From positions 1-64,000 of the forward strand of contig CAIJHQ010000037.1 in the NCBI GenBank assembly GCA_903820505.1: a stretch of DNA of 64,000 nt, in the 5' to 3' direction. Positions 31,807 to 41,836 of the stretch are shown in pieces. Position numbers and translations under genes: made by a program. The notes beneath the pieces are model-generated. The model did no database searches. It was not told the origin of the DNA and saw nothing but the letters and a program-made list of their open reading frames with translations. Position 1 is the first letter of the stretch. The number at the start of each line of letters is the position of its first letter. Source of the DNA: Candidatus Omnitrophota bacterium (lineage in GTDB: Bacteria; Omnitrophota; Omnitrophia; Omnitrophales; Aquincolibacteriaceae).

Positions 31807-33069
31807 ATGATCGAACGTCTGACAACATTGATCCTCGGCGGCGGGCAGGGGAAGCGCCTTTTTCCGCTCACAAGTTACCGTTCCAAACCGGCGGTCCCGA
31901 TCGGCGGGCAGTACCGCCTGGTCGATATCCCGATCTCCAACGCCATCAATTCCGGATTGCGCCGCGTTTTCGTGCTCACGCAGTTCAATTCGGCCTCGCT
32001 GCACCGGCACATCCACCGGACGTATCCCTATGAGGCCTTTACGAAGACCAGCATAGAACTTTTAGCGGCCGAACAAACACTCGAGCACACCGACTGGTTC
32101 CAGGGAACGGCCGACGCGGTCCGTAAATGCATGCCGCATTATCACGTTTACGCGACGGACACATTCCTGATCCTCTCCGGGGACCATCTTTACCGTATGG
32201 ATTACCGGGAGATCCTGAAGTTCCATCAGGAACATGACGCGGACGTGACGGTCGCGACCATTCCGGTCCCCCAGCGGGAGATTAAGGGGCTCGGGATCAT
32301 GAAGCTGAAGGCGGACGGGGAGATCACGGATTTTCTCGAAAAGCCCACGAAGAACGAGCCGACCGCCTCCTATGTCATTCCGAAAAAGAAGTGCGACGAA
32401 ATGGGCATTAAATCCAAATCGCCCATGTACCTCGCGTCGATGGGGATCTATGTCTTTAAAAAGAATGTCCTGCTGGACGTGCTGGCGGGACAGGAGAAGG
32501 ATTTCGGCAGGGAGATCATTCCGAAGGCCATCCAGAAGCATAAGGTCTTCGGGTACGTGTTCACCGGTTACTGGAGGGACATCGGGACGATCGGGGCGTT
32601 CTTCAAGGAAAGCCTCGGATTGACAGCGCCCGAACCGTCCTTTAGCTTTCTTTCGCCGCAGGGACGAATCTATACCCGTCCGCGGTATTTGCCGCCTTCG
32701 AAGTTCCTGAACACGCAGATGGAGCATGTGCTTATGTCCGAGGGATGCGTGGTCCACGGCGCCAAGATCAAGGAATCGGTGATCGGCCTTCGCTCGGTCG
32801 TGAATGAGGGGACCGTGATCCGCCGGAGCATTCTCATGGGAAATGACTACTATGAGTGGCCGGCCCCGAATGCGGACCGTAAGATTGGGATCGGGAAGAA
32901 CTGCCTGATCGAAAATTGCATTCTCGACAAGAACGTCGGAATAGGTGACAACGTCAAGATCACGAACGTCCTCAAACTCAAAGAGAAGGACGGGGATAAT
33001 TATTTTATCCGGGACGGGATCGTGATCATTCCCAAAGGCGCGAACATTCCGGCCGGCACGCGGATCTAA
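31807..33069 (+). CDS. glgC: Glucose-1-phosphate adenylyltransferase
   Basis: The product is 420 residues, close to the usual 400-430. LGGGQGKRLFPLTSYRSKPAVPIGGQYRLVD is the nucleotide-binding start, LSGDHLYRMDY carries the catalytic Asp, and FLEKPTKNE and YWRDIGT follow in family order. The C-terminal left-handed beta-helix (from about 300) includes SVIGLRSVVNEGTVIRRSIL. The enzyme makes ADP-glucose from ATP and glucose-1-phosphate for glycogen synthesis. No glgA, glgB or glgP is in the window. GAGGGAC lies just ahead of the ATG. Confidence 0.95.
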   Translation: MIERLTTLILGGGQGKRLFPLTSYRSKPAVPIGGQYRLVDIPISNAINSGLRRVFVLTQFNSASLHRHIHRTYPYEAFTKTSIELLAAEQTLEHTDWFQGTADAVRKCMPHYHVYATDTFLILSGDHLYRMDYREILKFHQEHDADVTVATIPVPQREIKGLGIMKLKADGEITDFLEKPTKNEPTASYVIPKKKCDEMGIKSKSPMYLASMGIYVFKKNVLLDVLAGQEKDFGREIIPKAIQKHKVFGYVFTGYWRDIGTIGAFFKESLGLTAPEPSFSFLSPQGRIYTRPRYLPPSKFLNTQMEHVLMSEGCVVHGAKIKESVIGLRSVVNEGTVIRRSILMGNDYYEWPAPNADRKIGIGKNCLIENCILDKNVGIGDNVKITNVLKLKEKDGDNYFIRDGIVIIPKGANIPAGTRI

Positions 33070-33092
33070 CGGAGGGGAACGTCCTGTTCATT

Positions 33093-33401
33093 ATGAATGC
33101 AAACCGGTCCTTTTCCACGCTCCGGCAATGTCTTGCAGTGATCGCGCTGCTGTTTTGTGCCGCGTCTCCGGGCGTGGCGGCCCAGGGAAGAAGGGTCTCG
33201 TCGGGGGACCCCCAGGACGGAGCCGCCGCTGCCCAAGCCACGATGGCGTCTCTTTTCGGACCCAAAGCGTCACTGGCGCTTCCTCCGCGGGTTGACGGAA
33301 CGATCGCCCTGCCGGGGTTTGATTCGAAGAACCTTCAGGTCGATGAGAGCGTGACGCGCAGGGACAACGCTTCCGGGAGAAAAATAGAACGGATTCAGTG
33401 A
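33093..33401 (+). CDS. Small exported hypothetical protein
   Basis: The product is 102 residues, 23 bases after glgC, with GGAGGGGAA at 33071-33079 some distance ahead of the ATG. A signal peptide is clear (LAVIALLFCAASPGVAAQG). The mature part is short, polar and low in complexity (SSGDPQDGAAAAQATMAS). No family is recognised. Its 3' end overlaps the convergent LptF/G-type gene by 7 bases. Confidence 0.55.
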   Translation: MNANRSFSTLRQCLAVIALLFCAASPGVAAQGRRVSSGDPQDGAAAAQATMASLFGPKASLALPPRVDGTIALPGFDSKNLQVDESVTRRDNASGRKIERIQ

Positions 33402-34492
33402 TCCGCCTGCCCGAGCCGCAGGAAAGCCGCGGTTGCGAACAGGATGTTCCCGCCCCATGCGCTGAGGAACGGCAGGAGCCTTCCGGATTTGCCTAACGCG
33501 AGAGCTACCGCGTCAGTCACGTAATAGGCGAAAACGAGCGCCGCGCACAAAAGCACGCTCATGGCAACGGCCTTGCGGTTGCGGACCGAACCGAGGAAGG
33601 GGATCGCGATGAGCATCATCACAAGTCCTTTCCACGGGGCGGCCAGGCGGCTGAAAAGGTCCACTTTTTCGGCATAGACCGAGATGCCGTTCTCCCGCAG
33701 TTTTTGGATCGTGTATTTCAACTCGTGGTAGGACAGGAAAATACTGTCGCTGGCGGTGTTGATGAGGTCCCGCGGAGTGATATCAATGTCCGAGTAGGCC
33801 TTTTTCGGGATGGCAACGGGTTTCCCAAGCACGCCCCCCTGAACGTCCGTCTGATATTCGGTGATGTCTTCGAAGACCCAGCTGTCGTTGACCCAAGAGC
33901 CTTTTGCCGCAAAGACCTTTTGTGTGGTGTGGTGGGTCTCCGGGTCCATCCAGATGATGATGGCGCCCTCGACGGTCTTGGGTTTCGGGGCGAATTTCCG
34001 GAAATAGTACAATTTGTTCCCGCCGGAGTAATAGGTGACGTTCTTGAAGACCTTGCGGTCCTCCTTGCCCTTTTTCTTTTCAATATAGATCTCAAGCAGC
34101 TCATTGGCCGCGCGGTACGTTCTCGGGACCAGACGGTCCGCCACCAGAAAGGTGACGATGCCCAGGAGCAGTCCCAAAAAGATCAAGGGGCGGATAATGG
34201 TCAGGATCTTGAGCCCTGCGGCTTTCATGGCCATTAATTCGTTGTGGAGCCCAAGATTGACCAGGAGGAATATCGTCCCGAGCCAAACGGCCCAGGAAAT
34301 GGTCTGGGTGAAAGAAATGGGAATGAGGGACAGGTAATAGCGGATGATGATGAGGAACGGGGTCTTGTTCCGCAAAAGCTCCTCGAGATTGTCGAAAAGG
34401 TCCGCGACCAGGATCAGGAAAACAAGCGTGACCGAGCAGAAGAGGATCGGGAGCAAAAGCTCCCTTACGAGATAACGGTCCAGGACTTTCAA
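33395..34492 (-). CDS. LptF/LptG family permease
   Basis: The product is 365 residues. The start is TTG at 34492, with AAAGGAG about 8 bases upstream on the minus strand. Family start MKVLDRYLVRELLLPILFC is followed by six membrane helices (three near each end, about 12-125 and 275-355) around a periplasmic beta-jellyroll. FLILVADLFDNLEELL and SWAVWLGTIFLLVNLG are typical. LptF and LptG form the inner-membrane part of the LPS transporter with LptB. Only one permease is here, so its partner is elsewhere or it acts as a pair with itself. F versus G cannot be decided from sequence alone. Confidence 0.9.
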   Translation of the reverse strand: MKVLDRYLVRELLLPILFCSVTLVFLILVADLFDNLEELLRNKTPFLIIIRYYLSLIPISFTQTISWAVWLGTIFLLVNLGLHNELMAMKAAGLKILTIIRPLIFLGLLLGIVTFLVADRLVPRTYRAANELLEIYIEKKKGKEDRKVFKNVTYYSGGNKLYYFRKFAPKPKTVEGAIIIWMDPETHHTTQKVFAAKGSWVNDSWVFEDITEYQTDVQGGVLGKPVAIPKKAYSDIDITPRDLINTASDSIFLSYHELKYTIQKLRENGISVYAEKVDLFSRLAAPWKGLVMMLIAIPFLGSVRNRKAVAMSVLLCAALVFAYYVTDAVALALGKSGRLLPFLSAWGGNILFATAAFLRLGQADH

Positions 34493-34569
34493 GCGAGTCT
34501 CCTTTAAGGGTCGACGGTCACGAAGGCACTATATTAGTCGCGGGAGGGGTGAATCTCAAACTGTTTTTC

Positions 34570-35253
34570 TCAGGAGGTCCGGACGGTCCGGGCAAGAGCG
34601 AGAAGGTCGACGCGTCTGGCGCCGTGTGATTTGAGCGTCCGGGCGGCCTCATCGGCTGTGGCGCCGGTCGTGAAAACATCGTCAATGAGGAGAAAAGCGC
34701 GGCCGGCGATCTTTTTGGGGCGCCGCACCTTGAAGGCGCCGTAGACGTTGATCGCCCGTTCTTCGTGGTTCAGGAACGTCTGGCTGGGGATAGGATGCCT
34801 TTTGATCAGAAGCGACCGGGCGAGCGGCGGGGTCAATTCGGGATCGAGGAGTTCCGCCAGGACCTCGGCCTGGTTGAAATGTCTTTTAATGAGTTTCAGA
34901 CGGTGGATCGGGATGGGGAGGATCGCGTCATAAGCGTGGTCGGAGGTGATGGCCTGAGCGAGCGAGAGGGCCGGGCCGCGGCAGGCTTTGAGCAGATGAT
35001 CCTTTCTCGCGTATTTCACGTCATGCAGAAGCTCCTTGAAGGGGGAGCGGTACGCGAAGACGGCCCATACATGGTCCAGCGACTCGAAACGCTCCTCGAC
35101 CCACGCTTCGTCAAGCGGCCAGACCAGATCGTTCAAGGTCCGGGCGCAACCCGCGCAGAGGATCCGTTCTTCAAGATCAAGCATTTCGGAACAAAGGGCG
35201 CAAGCCGCGGGGTAGAAAAGCCGGATGAAAGATTCTTTGTAATTGCGGAGCAT
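34570..35253 (-). CDS. ComF/GntX-like phosphoribosyltransferase
   Basis: The product is 227 residues. It has an N-terminal zinc-binding Cys set (CALCSEMLDL, LCAGC), the conserved middle segment HDVKYARKDHLL and LPIPIHRLKLIKRHFNQAEVLAE, and the C-terminal PRPP loop FLLIDDVFTTGATADEAARTLK. ComF proteins act in DNA uptake and recombination in competent bacteria, possibly linking uptake to DNA handling. A ComEA-like protein is encoded at 55863, so some competence machinery may exist. The spacing to the LptF/G gene is 77 bases on the same strand. Confidence 0.88.
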   Translation of the reverse strand: MLRNYKESFIRLFYPAACALCSEMLDLEERILCAGCARTLNDLVWPLDEAWVEERFESLDHVWAVFAYRSPFKELLHDVKYARKDHLLKACRGPALSLAQAITSDHAYDAILPIPIHRLKLIKRHFNQAEVLAELLDPELTPPLARSLLIKRHPIPSQTFLNHEERAINVYGAFKVRRPKKIAGRAFLLIDDVFTTGATADEAARTLKSHGARRVDLLALARTVRTS

Positions 35254-35405
35254 AAAGGAATTTCGCTGGCGCTTTTATGGTTTAAGCTTCAGGCACAGGA
35301 TATCGCTTAATTTGCTTTTAATCAAATTTAAAATTATTATTCAGCAACTGCGTATGTAGAATGTTTCCCGTATGATTTTCCTCGTCGGGAATAGAAATGC
35401 TGCGG

Positions 35406-35981
35406 CTAGGCGCGGCCGGAGACTTCGCCGGTTTCTGTGTTCACGCGGACAATGTTTCCCGGCTCGATGTAGAGGGGTACCTGGGCCTCGATGCCGGTCT
35501 CGAGTTTCGCTTTCTTCATAGAGCGTCCCGAAGACGACGTTCCTTTCATGACCGGATCCGTCTCAGTGACGGCCAATTCGACGTAGACCGGAAGTTCCAG
35601 CGAGACCACGGTTCCGTTCAGCTTCAGCGCCTGGACTTCGAGATTTTCTTTCAGATAGAACCGTTGTTCCGCAAGTTTTTCCGCGCTGAGAGAAAATTGT
35701 TCGAAAGTGGCGTTATCCATGAAATAATGATCGGGACCGGAGGCATACAAGAACGCCGCCGGGACTTTTTCGACGTCGGCGAGGTCGAATTTTTCCGAAG
35801 TTTTGAAGGTTTTGTCCAGGACCGCCCCGTTGAGAAGATTGCGGACTTTGGCTTTGACCATCGTGGACGCCCCGCGCGCCGTCGGCGAAGTAAACCGGAC
35901 ATCGAGCACGAGATAGGGAAGTCCCTCGATCAGGATGTAGGATTTTTTTTCCAGGTCATTGGCCGAGATCTGTGATGACAT
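35406..35981 (-). CDS. yeiP: EF-P paralogue, EfpL/YeiP type
   Basis: The product is 191 residues, with AAGGAG correctly spaced ahead of ATG 35981. It has the three-domain EF-P layout, but the tip loop reads SPTARGAST with Arg36 where EF-P has a modified Lys. The following VKAKVRNLLNG, DHYFMDNATF, LPVYVELAVTETDPVMKGTSSS and QVPLYIEPGNIVRV match E. coli YeiP (EfpL) more than EF-P. EfpL rescues ribosomes stalled at proline and other motifs, with an unmodified Arg-bearing loop. No lysine-modifying (EpmA) or rhamnosylating (EarP) gene is adjacent. A canonical efp may be elsewhere. Confidence 0.85.
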   Translation of the reverse strand: MSSQISANDLEKKSYILIEGLPYLVLDVRFTSPTARGASTMVKAKVRNLLNGAVLDKTFKTSEKFDLADVEKVPAAFLYASGPDHYFMDNATFEQFSLSAEKLAEQRFYLKENLEVQALKLNGTVVSLELPVYVELAVTETDPVMKGTSSSGRSMKKAKLETGIEAQVPLYIEPGNIVRVNTETGEVSGRA

Positions 35982-36092
35982 GAGAGAGCTCCTTGTTCGT
36001 CCGAACCGTTTTTCGGATCACGAGCCGCCATTCTATACGAGCGGCCGTGTTTTTGCGAGAGAGGTTTCACAAGCTGCTGCGAAGGAGAAATA

Positions 36093-36827
36093 ATGCGGAC
36101 CGAAGAAGACCTTTATGTTGAGACCGGATACCGGATCCTTTATGAGGACGACTTTTTCCTTGTCGTGGACAAGCCCGCTCCCTTGCCGGTGCATCCTGTG
36201 GGCCGCTTCAAGGAAAAGAACCTGCTCAGCATTCTGAAAAAAGACCTGAGACCGGGCCCCGAAGGATTCCAGATCGTCAACCGTCTGGATTCGGAGACGA
36301 GCGGTCTCGTGATCGTTTCCAAATCGGGTTTCATGGCGGGACGACTGGGACTTCTTTTTGAAAAGAGGCAGGTGCTGAAAGAATATCAAACGGTGGTGTT
36401 CGGCGTTCCCGTTCCGGAAGAAGGGACCGTCTCAATCTCCCTTGGAATCCGGAGCGAAAGCGGTCATAATGTCCGCGCGCCGGATCCGGAAGGCGAGGCC
36501 GCCCGGACGGATTATCAGGTCCTCGGACGTTTCGGACAGTTCTCGCTTTTGAAAATTATTCCGTGGACCGGACGTACGCATCAGATCCGCGCGCATCTTG
36601 CGTTCGTGGGGCATCCGGTCGTGGGGGACAAGATCTATATCGATCCCCGGATCTTTGAGCGGTATATCAACGAGGGTTGGCAGGAAGATATGCTCCCGGT
36701 GGTGAAGGCGTCCCGGCTGTTGCTGCACGCGGTGACCTTGGCGTTCCGGCATCCGGTGACCGGGGAGGATGTGAAGTTCGCGTCGGAGATCCCGGCCTGT
36801 TTCGATGAATTTTTAAGTAAACATTAA
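36093..36827 (+). CDS. RluA-family RNA pseudouridine synthase
   Basis: The product is 244 residues, with AAGGAG ahead of the ATG. VVDKPAPLPVHPVGRF starts the catalytic domain. FQIVNRLDSETSGLVIVSKS carries the catalytic Asp in the RLDxxTSG motif. IPWTGRTHQIRAHLAFVGHPVVGDKIY is the motif III region. There is no S4 domain, so it is a small RluA-like enzyme that modifies rRNA or tRNA uridines. The exact target site cannot be told. Confidence 0.92.
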   Translation: MRTEEDLYVETGYRILYEDDFFLVVDKPAPLPVHPVGRFKEKNLLSILKKDLRPGPEGFQIVNRLDSETSGLVIVSKSGFMAGRLGLLFEKRQVLKEYQTVVFGVPVPEEGTVSISLGIRSESGHNVRAPDPEGEAARTDYQVLGRFGQFSLLKIIPWTGRTHQIRAHLAFVGHPVVGDKIYIDPRIFERYINEGWQEDMLPVVKASRLLLHAVTLAFRHPVTGEDVKFASEIPACFDEFLSKH

Positions 36828-36861
36828 ACACAATCGATTTTCTGAGAAAGAGAGGCGGACT

Positions 36862-37278
36862 ATGGATGAGAAAAAATACCGGGCGATGATCCTTGTGATC
36901 GGGGGCCTCGGCCTTTGGGGCTTTGGACTGCTTTTATGGTACGCGATCGGGGACCGGGAAATTTCCGCGATCCTTTTGACTGCGCCTTGTTTCCTGGCGG
37001 CCGCGGTTTCATTCTTCGGGCTTTGGCATTATAAACGCTGGGCGCTTGTACTGAGCCGGATCGTCGCGCTGGCGGGGTCGGGGTTCGGCGGTTATCTGGC
37101 GCATTTCGTCTGGACCTTCTGGCTTTTTCAAACGCCGACCCTTCAGGACCGCATCCTCGCGGTGCTCCGGCCGCAGGTCTGTCTTTTTCTTATCGTGCCG
37201 ATCCTCTGGCTGGCCGTGAGTTTCATGCCCGCCGTGAAAACGAAGTTCGTCCCGCCTAAAAAAGGAACCGGTCTGTAA
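36862..37278 (+). CDS. Four-helix membrane protein
   Basis: The product is 138 residues with four predicted membrane helices (about 9-29, 36-55, 61-80 and 107-125) and a basic C-terminal tail. GAGGCGGAC precedes the ATG. No family motif is recognised. It overlaps the VF530-family gene by one base (TAATG), so the two are probably translated together. Confidence 0.6.
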   Translation: MDEKKYRAMILVIGGLGLWGFGLLLWYAIGDREISAILLTAPCFLAAAVSFFGLWHYKRWALVLSRIVALAGSGFGGYLAHFVWTFWLFQTPTLQDRILAVLRPQVCLFLIVPILWLAVSFMPAVKTKFVPPKKGTGL

Positions 37279-37526
37279 TGGACCGTTCGCATCCCAAGGA
37301 CCCGCTCCACGGCGTGACGCTTGAAGCGATCGTTACGCAGCTGGTGGGGCACTACGGATGGGAGAAGATGGGAGCCATGATCGCGATCCGGTGTTTCAAT
37401 TTTGATCCGAGCATCAAGTCCAGCCTGACGTTTCTCCGGAAAACGCCGTGGGCCAGGAAAAAGGTCGAGGACCTTTATAAAAAATGTCATAAAAAGATAA
37501 AACAGCCCGCGAGCACGAAGCGATGA
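37278..37526 (+). CDS. VF530-family (DUF2132) DNA-binding-like protein
   Basis: The product is 82 residues. [31 protein letters not shown] and [24 protein letters not shown] are the diagnostic segments of VF530 (DUF2132), a small alpha-helical family named from a Vibrio fischeri protein and thought to bind DNA. Length is normal. It overlaps the exonuclease gene downstream by 4 bases. Confidence 0.88.
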   Translation: MDRSHPKDPLHGVTLEAIVTQLVGHYGWEKMGAMIAIRCFNFDPSIKSSLTFLRKTPWARKKVEDLYKKCHKKIKQPASTKR

Positions 37527-38305
37527 AGATCTCCAATGTTTTAGTGGCCCTGGACGTCGAATCCACCGGGATCTGGATCGAGAAAGACAAGATCATCGAG
37601 ATCGCACTGGTCAAATACATGCCGGACGGAAAAAAGGAAACGTATGAGAAAAAGATCAACCCCGGGATCCCGATCCCGAAAGCGGTCACGGACCTGACCG
37701 GCATTTCGGACGCGGACGTCAAAGGCGCGCCTTCTTTCGAGGCCGTGGCGCCGGAGATCCTTGCTTTTCTCGGCGACGCGGACCTGGCGGGCTTTAATAT
37801 CAAACGGTTCGACCTGCCGCTCCTTGCGCGGGAATTCTCGGACATCGGGACCAGGTTCGAGTGGGAGGCAAAAAGGATCTACGACGCGCAGATGATCTTT
37901 CATCTGAACGAGAAACGGGACCTTTCCGCAGCCTATCAGTTCTATTGCGGCAAGGAATTGGTCGGAGCCCATTCCGCGCTGGCCGACAGTGAGGCCATTT
38001 ACGAGATCCTCGAGAAACAAGTGGCCAAATACGGTGAAGGTCAGGAGGATTTGTCGGTCCTGGGAAAGTTCGAATACAGTTCGTTCATGGAATTTTATGA
38101 CGCGGACAAGAAGTTTTGTTGGTGGCACGGGAAGCTTTATCCGACGTTCGGGAAATACCGCCGCAAGACCTCGCTGGACGATATCGTGAAGACAGAGCCG
38201 TCCTACCTGCAGTGGCTTCTGAAGTCGGATTTCAAGGAGGACGTCAAGACGATGCTCCGGGCGGCGCTGAATGGGGAATTTCCCGTACGGCAGAAGAAAG
38301 GTTGA
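37523..38305 (+). CDS. DnaQ-like 3'-5' exonuclease (DEDDh)
   Basis: The product is 260 residues. The exonuclease domain is at the N terminus: LDVESTG (D, E), [13 protein letters not shown] (D) and [13 protein letters not shown] (H, D) give the DEDDh set. The C-terminal 80 residues ([26 protein letters not shown]) form a small added domain seen in related proteins of the PolC/DnaQ-like group. It probably removes nucleotides from DNA or RNA 3' ends. It is coupled to the VF530 gene by a 4-base overlap. Whether it proofreads a polymerase is unknown. Confidence 0.87.
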   Translation: MKISNVLVALDVESTGIWIEKDKIIEIALVKYMPDGKKETYEKKINPGIPIPKAVTDLTGISDADVKGAPSFEAVAPEILAFLGDADLAGFNIKRFDLPLLAREFSDIGTRFEWEAKRIYDAQMIFHLNEKRDLSAAYQFYCGKELVGAHSALADSEAIYEILEKQVAKYGEGQEDLSVLGKFEYSSFMEFYDADKKFCWWHGKLYPTFGKYRRKTSLDDIVKTEPSYLQWLLKSDFKEDVKTMLRAALNGEFPVRQKKG

Positions 38306-38344
38306 GGCCCGGCGCGGAGCGATGGCGGGAGGGATTATTTCCCT

Positions 38345-38372
38345 TTGCTTCCCGGGGGAGTTTCCGTATAAT
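38345..38372 (+). promoter_or_regulatory. Promoter for rpsU and downstream genes
   Basis: TTGCTT at 38345-38350 and TATAAT at 38367-38372 are spaced by 16 bases. The leader of about 85 bases to rpsU contains a perfect hairpin AAGTGC-CGTG-GCACTT (38397-38412). The hairpin could influence mRNA stability or serve ribosomal-protein feedback; the latter is speculative. Confidence 0.6.
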
Positions 38373-38465
38373 ACCGCCTCTCAACGAACCCACACCAAGT
38401 GCCGTGGCACTTATCGGATTGAAGGGTCACGGTACGGCAGACAGCACCAGAAAGGGTGAGAAAGC

Positions 38466-38645
38466 GTGTTAAAAGTTGATGTCGGAGAGCATGAGCCTCT
38501 CGAAAGGGCCCTGAAGCGTCTCAAGAAGAAGATGGAGCGCGAGGGGATCCTGAAACTTCTCAAGGCGCGAAAGAACTACGAAAAGCCCAGCGAGAAGAGG
38601 CGCCGCAAAGCCCGCACCTCGAAGTCCCGTAAATTCAGCTTTTAA
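38466..38645 (+). CDS. rpsU: 30S ribosomal protein S21
   Basis: A 59-residue basic protein: VDVGEHEPLERALKRLKKK, EGILKLLKARKNYEKPSEKR and a C-terminal KARTSKSRKFSF tail. The start is GTG at 38466, preceded by AAAGGGTGAG. Length, the E-x-x-E-R-A-L-K-R core and the K/R-rich tail with an aromatic residue match S21. It joins the 30S platform near the anti-Shine-Dalgarno region. It lies just ahead of hisS. Confidence 0.9.
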   Translation: MLKVDVGEHEPLERALKRLKKKMEREGILKLLKARKNYEKPSEKRRRKARTSKSRKFSF

Positions 38646-38784
38646 AAGCACTTCCGGCCGCTGAATTTTTTTCTGATATTTCCTCGGGAGGGGACCGCGC
38701 GTTCCCTGTTGTGGAAAGTGCGGAGTTGTTTTGATATCATAACAGCCTGGTGCGGATCGAAAAGGCAACCGAAACCTGGAGCTT

Positions 38785-40056
38785 ATGGCCTCTAAATTTC
38801 AAGGCTTTCCCGGCATGGACGACATCCTGCCGGGAGAGATCGAAAAATGGCAGTGGCTGGAAGAAAAAGCGCGCGTATTTTTTGAGGCCGGCGGCTTCAG
38901 GGAGATCCGCACGCCAATCCTCGAACCTACCGAACTTTTTATCCGCTCGATTGGCCAGACCAGCGACATTGTCCATAAGGAGATGTTCTCTTTTGTAGAC
39001 CGCGGCGAACGCGACATGACGATGCGGCCGGAGATGACGGCCTCGGTGGCGCGCGCGGTGCTGGAAAAAGGGCTGCTCAAGACCGCGAAATCCCTCCGAC
39101 TTTACTACATCGGCCCCATGTTCCGCGCCGAACGGCCCCAGGCGGGCCGCAAGCGCCAGTTCCATCAGATCGGCGTCGAGATCGTCAATGAAGGTGCCAA
39201 TGCGGACTTCGAGATCATCGCGCAAGCGTACCGGTTCCTTCAATACGCGGGTCTCAAGGGCATTACGCTGAACCTCAACGATCTGGGCGGGGAGAACGAC
39301 CGCGCGAAAATGTGCGAATGGCTTACCGCTTACTTTTCCATGGAGAAGGCAAGGCTTTGCAAGGATTGCCAATGGCGCCTTGAAAAAAACGTCCTGCGCG
39401 TTCTCGATTGCAAAGTCCCGGGCTGCCAGCCGGTGATCGAGAGCGCCCCGTGGGAGGATTTTTTCCCCTTGAGCGGCTATTTCACGGAACTCTCCAAAAA
39501 GCTGGAAGCGGACGGCATTCCCTTTCTTGTGAACCGCCGGCTGGTGCGCGGCCTGGATTATTACAACGGCGTGGTCTTCGAGATCACCGCCGAAGGGCTC
39601 GGGGCGCAGAACGCGGTGGCGGGCGGCGGGCGGTATGATCATTTGTACCAGGACCTCGGCGGGAGCGCGACGCCGTGCACGGGTTTCAGCCTCGGGATGG
39701 AGAGGTTGTTGACGGCGCTCGAGAACCAGGACTCAATGGTCTTTGATGCGCTGGCAACGGACAGGGTCTATATCGCGCCGCTTGAAGATACGGCCGAACT
39801 TCTCCGGTTCTGCCGGGAAAAGGCGATCGCGTTGCGCGCGGCGGGGATGCGGACCGAGCAATGCCCCGGCGAGTTTTCGTTGACCCAACATCTAAGAAAA
39901 GCGAACCAGGACGGATGGCGTTATATGATGATCGTGGGGCCGGAAGAGTTTCAGAAGAAAATAGTCGTGGTGAAAGACCTTGAAAAACGGGAGCAGGTCG
40001 AGGTCGGCAATGAACAGATTATTCCTTATTTCATGAAAGTGATGGGCCTATGCTAA
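38785..40056 (+). CDS. hisS: Histidyl-tRNA synthetase
   Basis: The product is 423 residues, normal for the bacterial enzyme. Motifs: GMDDILPGEIEKW near the start, EIRTPILEPTELFIRSIG, TMRPEMTASVARAV (motif 2 region), PMFRAERPQAGRKRQFHQIG, LVRGLDYYNGVVFEI (the histidine-binding LVRGLDYY) and GFSLGMERL (motif 3). The insertion carries CKDCQ and DCKVPGC, a normal cysteine pattern. A C-terminal anticodon-binding domain follows (about 330-423). It overlaps aspS by 7 bases, suggesting joint translation. Confidence 0.97.
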   Translation: MASKFQGFPGMDDILPGEIEKWQWLEEKARVFFEAGGFREIRTPILEPTELFIRSIGQTSDIVHKEMFSFVDRGERDMTMRPEMTASVARAVLEKGLLKTAKSLRLYYIGPMFRAERPQAGRKRQFHQIGVEIVNEGANADFEIIAQAYRFLQYAGLKGITLNLNDLGGENDRAKMCEWLTAYFSMEKARLCKDCQWRLEKNVLRVLDCKVPGCQPVIESAPWEDFFPLSGYFTELSKKLEADGIPFLVNRRLVRGLDYYNGVVFEITAEGLGAQNAVAGGGRYDHLYQDLGGSATPCTGFSLGMERLLTALENQDSMVFDALATDRVYIAPLEDTAELLRFCREKAIALRAAGMRTEQCPGEFSLTQHLRKANQDGWRYMMIVGPEEFQKKIVVVKDLEKREQVEVGNEQIIPYFMKVMGLC

Positions 40057-41822
40057 GGACCGTGACGTGCGGTGAGTTGAACAAGGGTTTTGTAGGGAAG
40101 ACGGAAACCTTGACGGGTTGGGTGGATACCCGCCGCGATCACGGGAATCTGATCTTCGTGGACTTGCGTGATCGCTGGGGCACGACCCAGGTCGTTTTCA
40201 ACCCGCAGACGGATCCCAAAGTGCATCAGTTGGCCGAATCCCTGCGCGCCGAATATGTGGTTCGCGTGAAAGGGAAAGTCCAGGACCGGCCGGCCGGGAC
40301 CGTGAACTCCAGGATCCCGACCGGGGAGATCGAACTCCTGGCCGGAGAACTGGAGATCCTCAACACATGCCTTCCGATGCCCTTTGAGCTTGGAGAAAAA
40401 AACGTCAATGAAGAGCTCCGGCTCCTGTACCGTTTCCTGGACCTCCGGCGCAAGGACATGGTCGAAAGCCTTACGCTCCGCCACCGCGTGACAAAGCTCG
40501 TGCATGAATATCTGGACAGGCATTCTTTTATTGAGGTGGAGACGCCGTACCTGACGAAGAGCACGCCTGAAGGCGCCCGCGACTTTCTGGTGCCCTGCCG
40601 CCTGAATCCGGGAACGTTCTACGCGCTCCCGCAGTCCCCGCAGCTTTTTAAGCAGCTTTTAATGGTTTCCGGGTATGACCGTTATTACCAGTTCGCGCGC
40701 TGCTTTCGCGACGAGGACCTTCGTAAGGACCGTCAGCCCGAGCACACCCAGATCGATCTCGAGATGTCGTTCATCACCGAAGAGGACATCATGGGCGTCG
40801 TGGAAGGCATGGTGGCGCATGTGTTCAAGCACGCCAAAAAGATCGACGTTCCTCTGCCGCTCCGCCGGATGAGCTATCAGGAAGCGATGGAAAAATACGG
40901 CTGTGATAAACCCGATCTTCGCTACGGGATGCCGCTCCATGATCTGACGCCGATCTTTGAAGGCAGCGGGTTCAAGATCTTCGATGAAACGATCGCGAAC
41001 AAGGGCACGATCCGCGGACTTTGTTTTACGCCGCCCGCAGGGACGGAATTCTCCCGCAAGGACTTCGATGACCTGACCCAATGGATCCGGACCTACGGCG
41101 CAAAAGGGCTCGCCTGGTTCAAAGTGACGGGGCCGGAAACGGTCGAGTCGCCGCTCCAGAAATTTTTTGATGCCGCGCCGACCGGGAAAATGATCCGGGC
41201 CGCCGGCGCCAAACCCGGCGATATTCTTTTCGTGGTGGCGGACCGGTTCAAGACCGCGGTCATCTCCTTGGGCGCTTTGCGCTGCTTCCTCGCGGAAAAA
41301 TACAAGATGATCCCGGAAGGCAAATTCGAACTTCTCTGGGTCGTGGACTTTCCGCTCTTTGAATGGAACGAGGAGGAGAAGCGCTGCGACGCGTGCCATC
41401 ATCCTTTCACGTCCCCGAAACCGGAGGACGTTCCGCTTCTTGCGAGCGAACCGTTGAAGGCGCGCGCCAGGGCGTATGACCTTATTTGTAACGGGACCGA
41501 AATGGGCGGCGGCAGTATCCGTATCCATGACCGCGCCGTTCAGTCCAAGATCTTCGAACTGTTGAACCTCACGCCCGAACAGGCCGAAGCGCAGTTCGGG
41601 TTCCTGCTCAAGGCGCTGACTTACGGGGCGCCGCCCCACGGCGGGCTCGCCATCGGGCTCGACCGTTTCATCACGCTTCTGCTGCAGCGGGATTCGATCC
41701 GGGAAGTGATCGCGTTCCCCAAGACACAGAAGGGGACATGCCTCATGACCGACGCGCCTTCGACTGTGAGCGAAGCGCAGCTCAGGGAACTCAGTATCGC
41801 GGTGAAGCTGGCCAAGAAATAG
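40050..41822 (+). CDS. aspS: Aspartyl-tRNA synthetase
   Basis: The product is 590 residues, the bacterial-type length. An OB-fold anticodon domain ([23 protein letters not shown]) is followed by the class II core: [45 protein letters not shown] (motif 2), the bacterial insertion domain and [14 protein letters not shown] (motif 3). QIDLEMSF is present. It charges tRNA-Asp. Whether it also charges tRNA-Asn depends on whether a gatCAB set exists elsewhere. Confidence 0.97.
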   Translation: MLRTVTCGELNKGFVGKTETLTGWVDTRRDHGNLIFVDLRDRWGTTQVVFNPQTDPKVHQLAESLRAEYVVRVKGKVQDRPAGTVNSRIPTGEIELLAGELEILNTCLPMPFELGEKNVNEELRLLYRFLDLRRKDMVESLTLRHRVTKLVHEYLDRHSFIEVETPYLTKSTPEGARDFLVPCRLNPGTFYALPQSPQLFKQLLMVSGYDRYYQFARCFRDEDLRKDRQPEHTQIDLEMSFITEEDIMGVVEGMVAHVFKHAKKIDVPLPLRRMSYQEAMEKYGCDKPDLRYGMPLHDLTPIFEGSGFKIFDETIANKGTIRGLCFTPPAGTEFSRKDFDDLTQWIRTYGAKGLAWFKVTGPETVESPLQKFFDAAPTGKMIRAAGAKPGDILFVVADRFKTAVISLGALRCFLAEKYKMIPEGKFELLWVVDFPLFEWNEEEKRCDACHHPFTSPKPEDVPLLASEPLKARARAYDLICNGTEMGGGSIRIHDRAVQSKIFELLNLTPEQAEAQFGFLLKALTYGAPPHGGLAIGLDRFITLLLQRDSIREVIAFPKTQKGTCLMTDAPSTVSEAQLRELSIAVKLAKK

Positions 41823-41836
41823 AAAGGGACTTTCCC

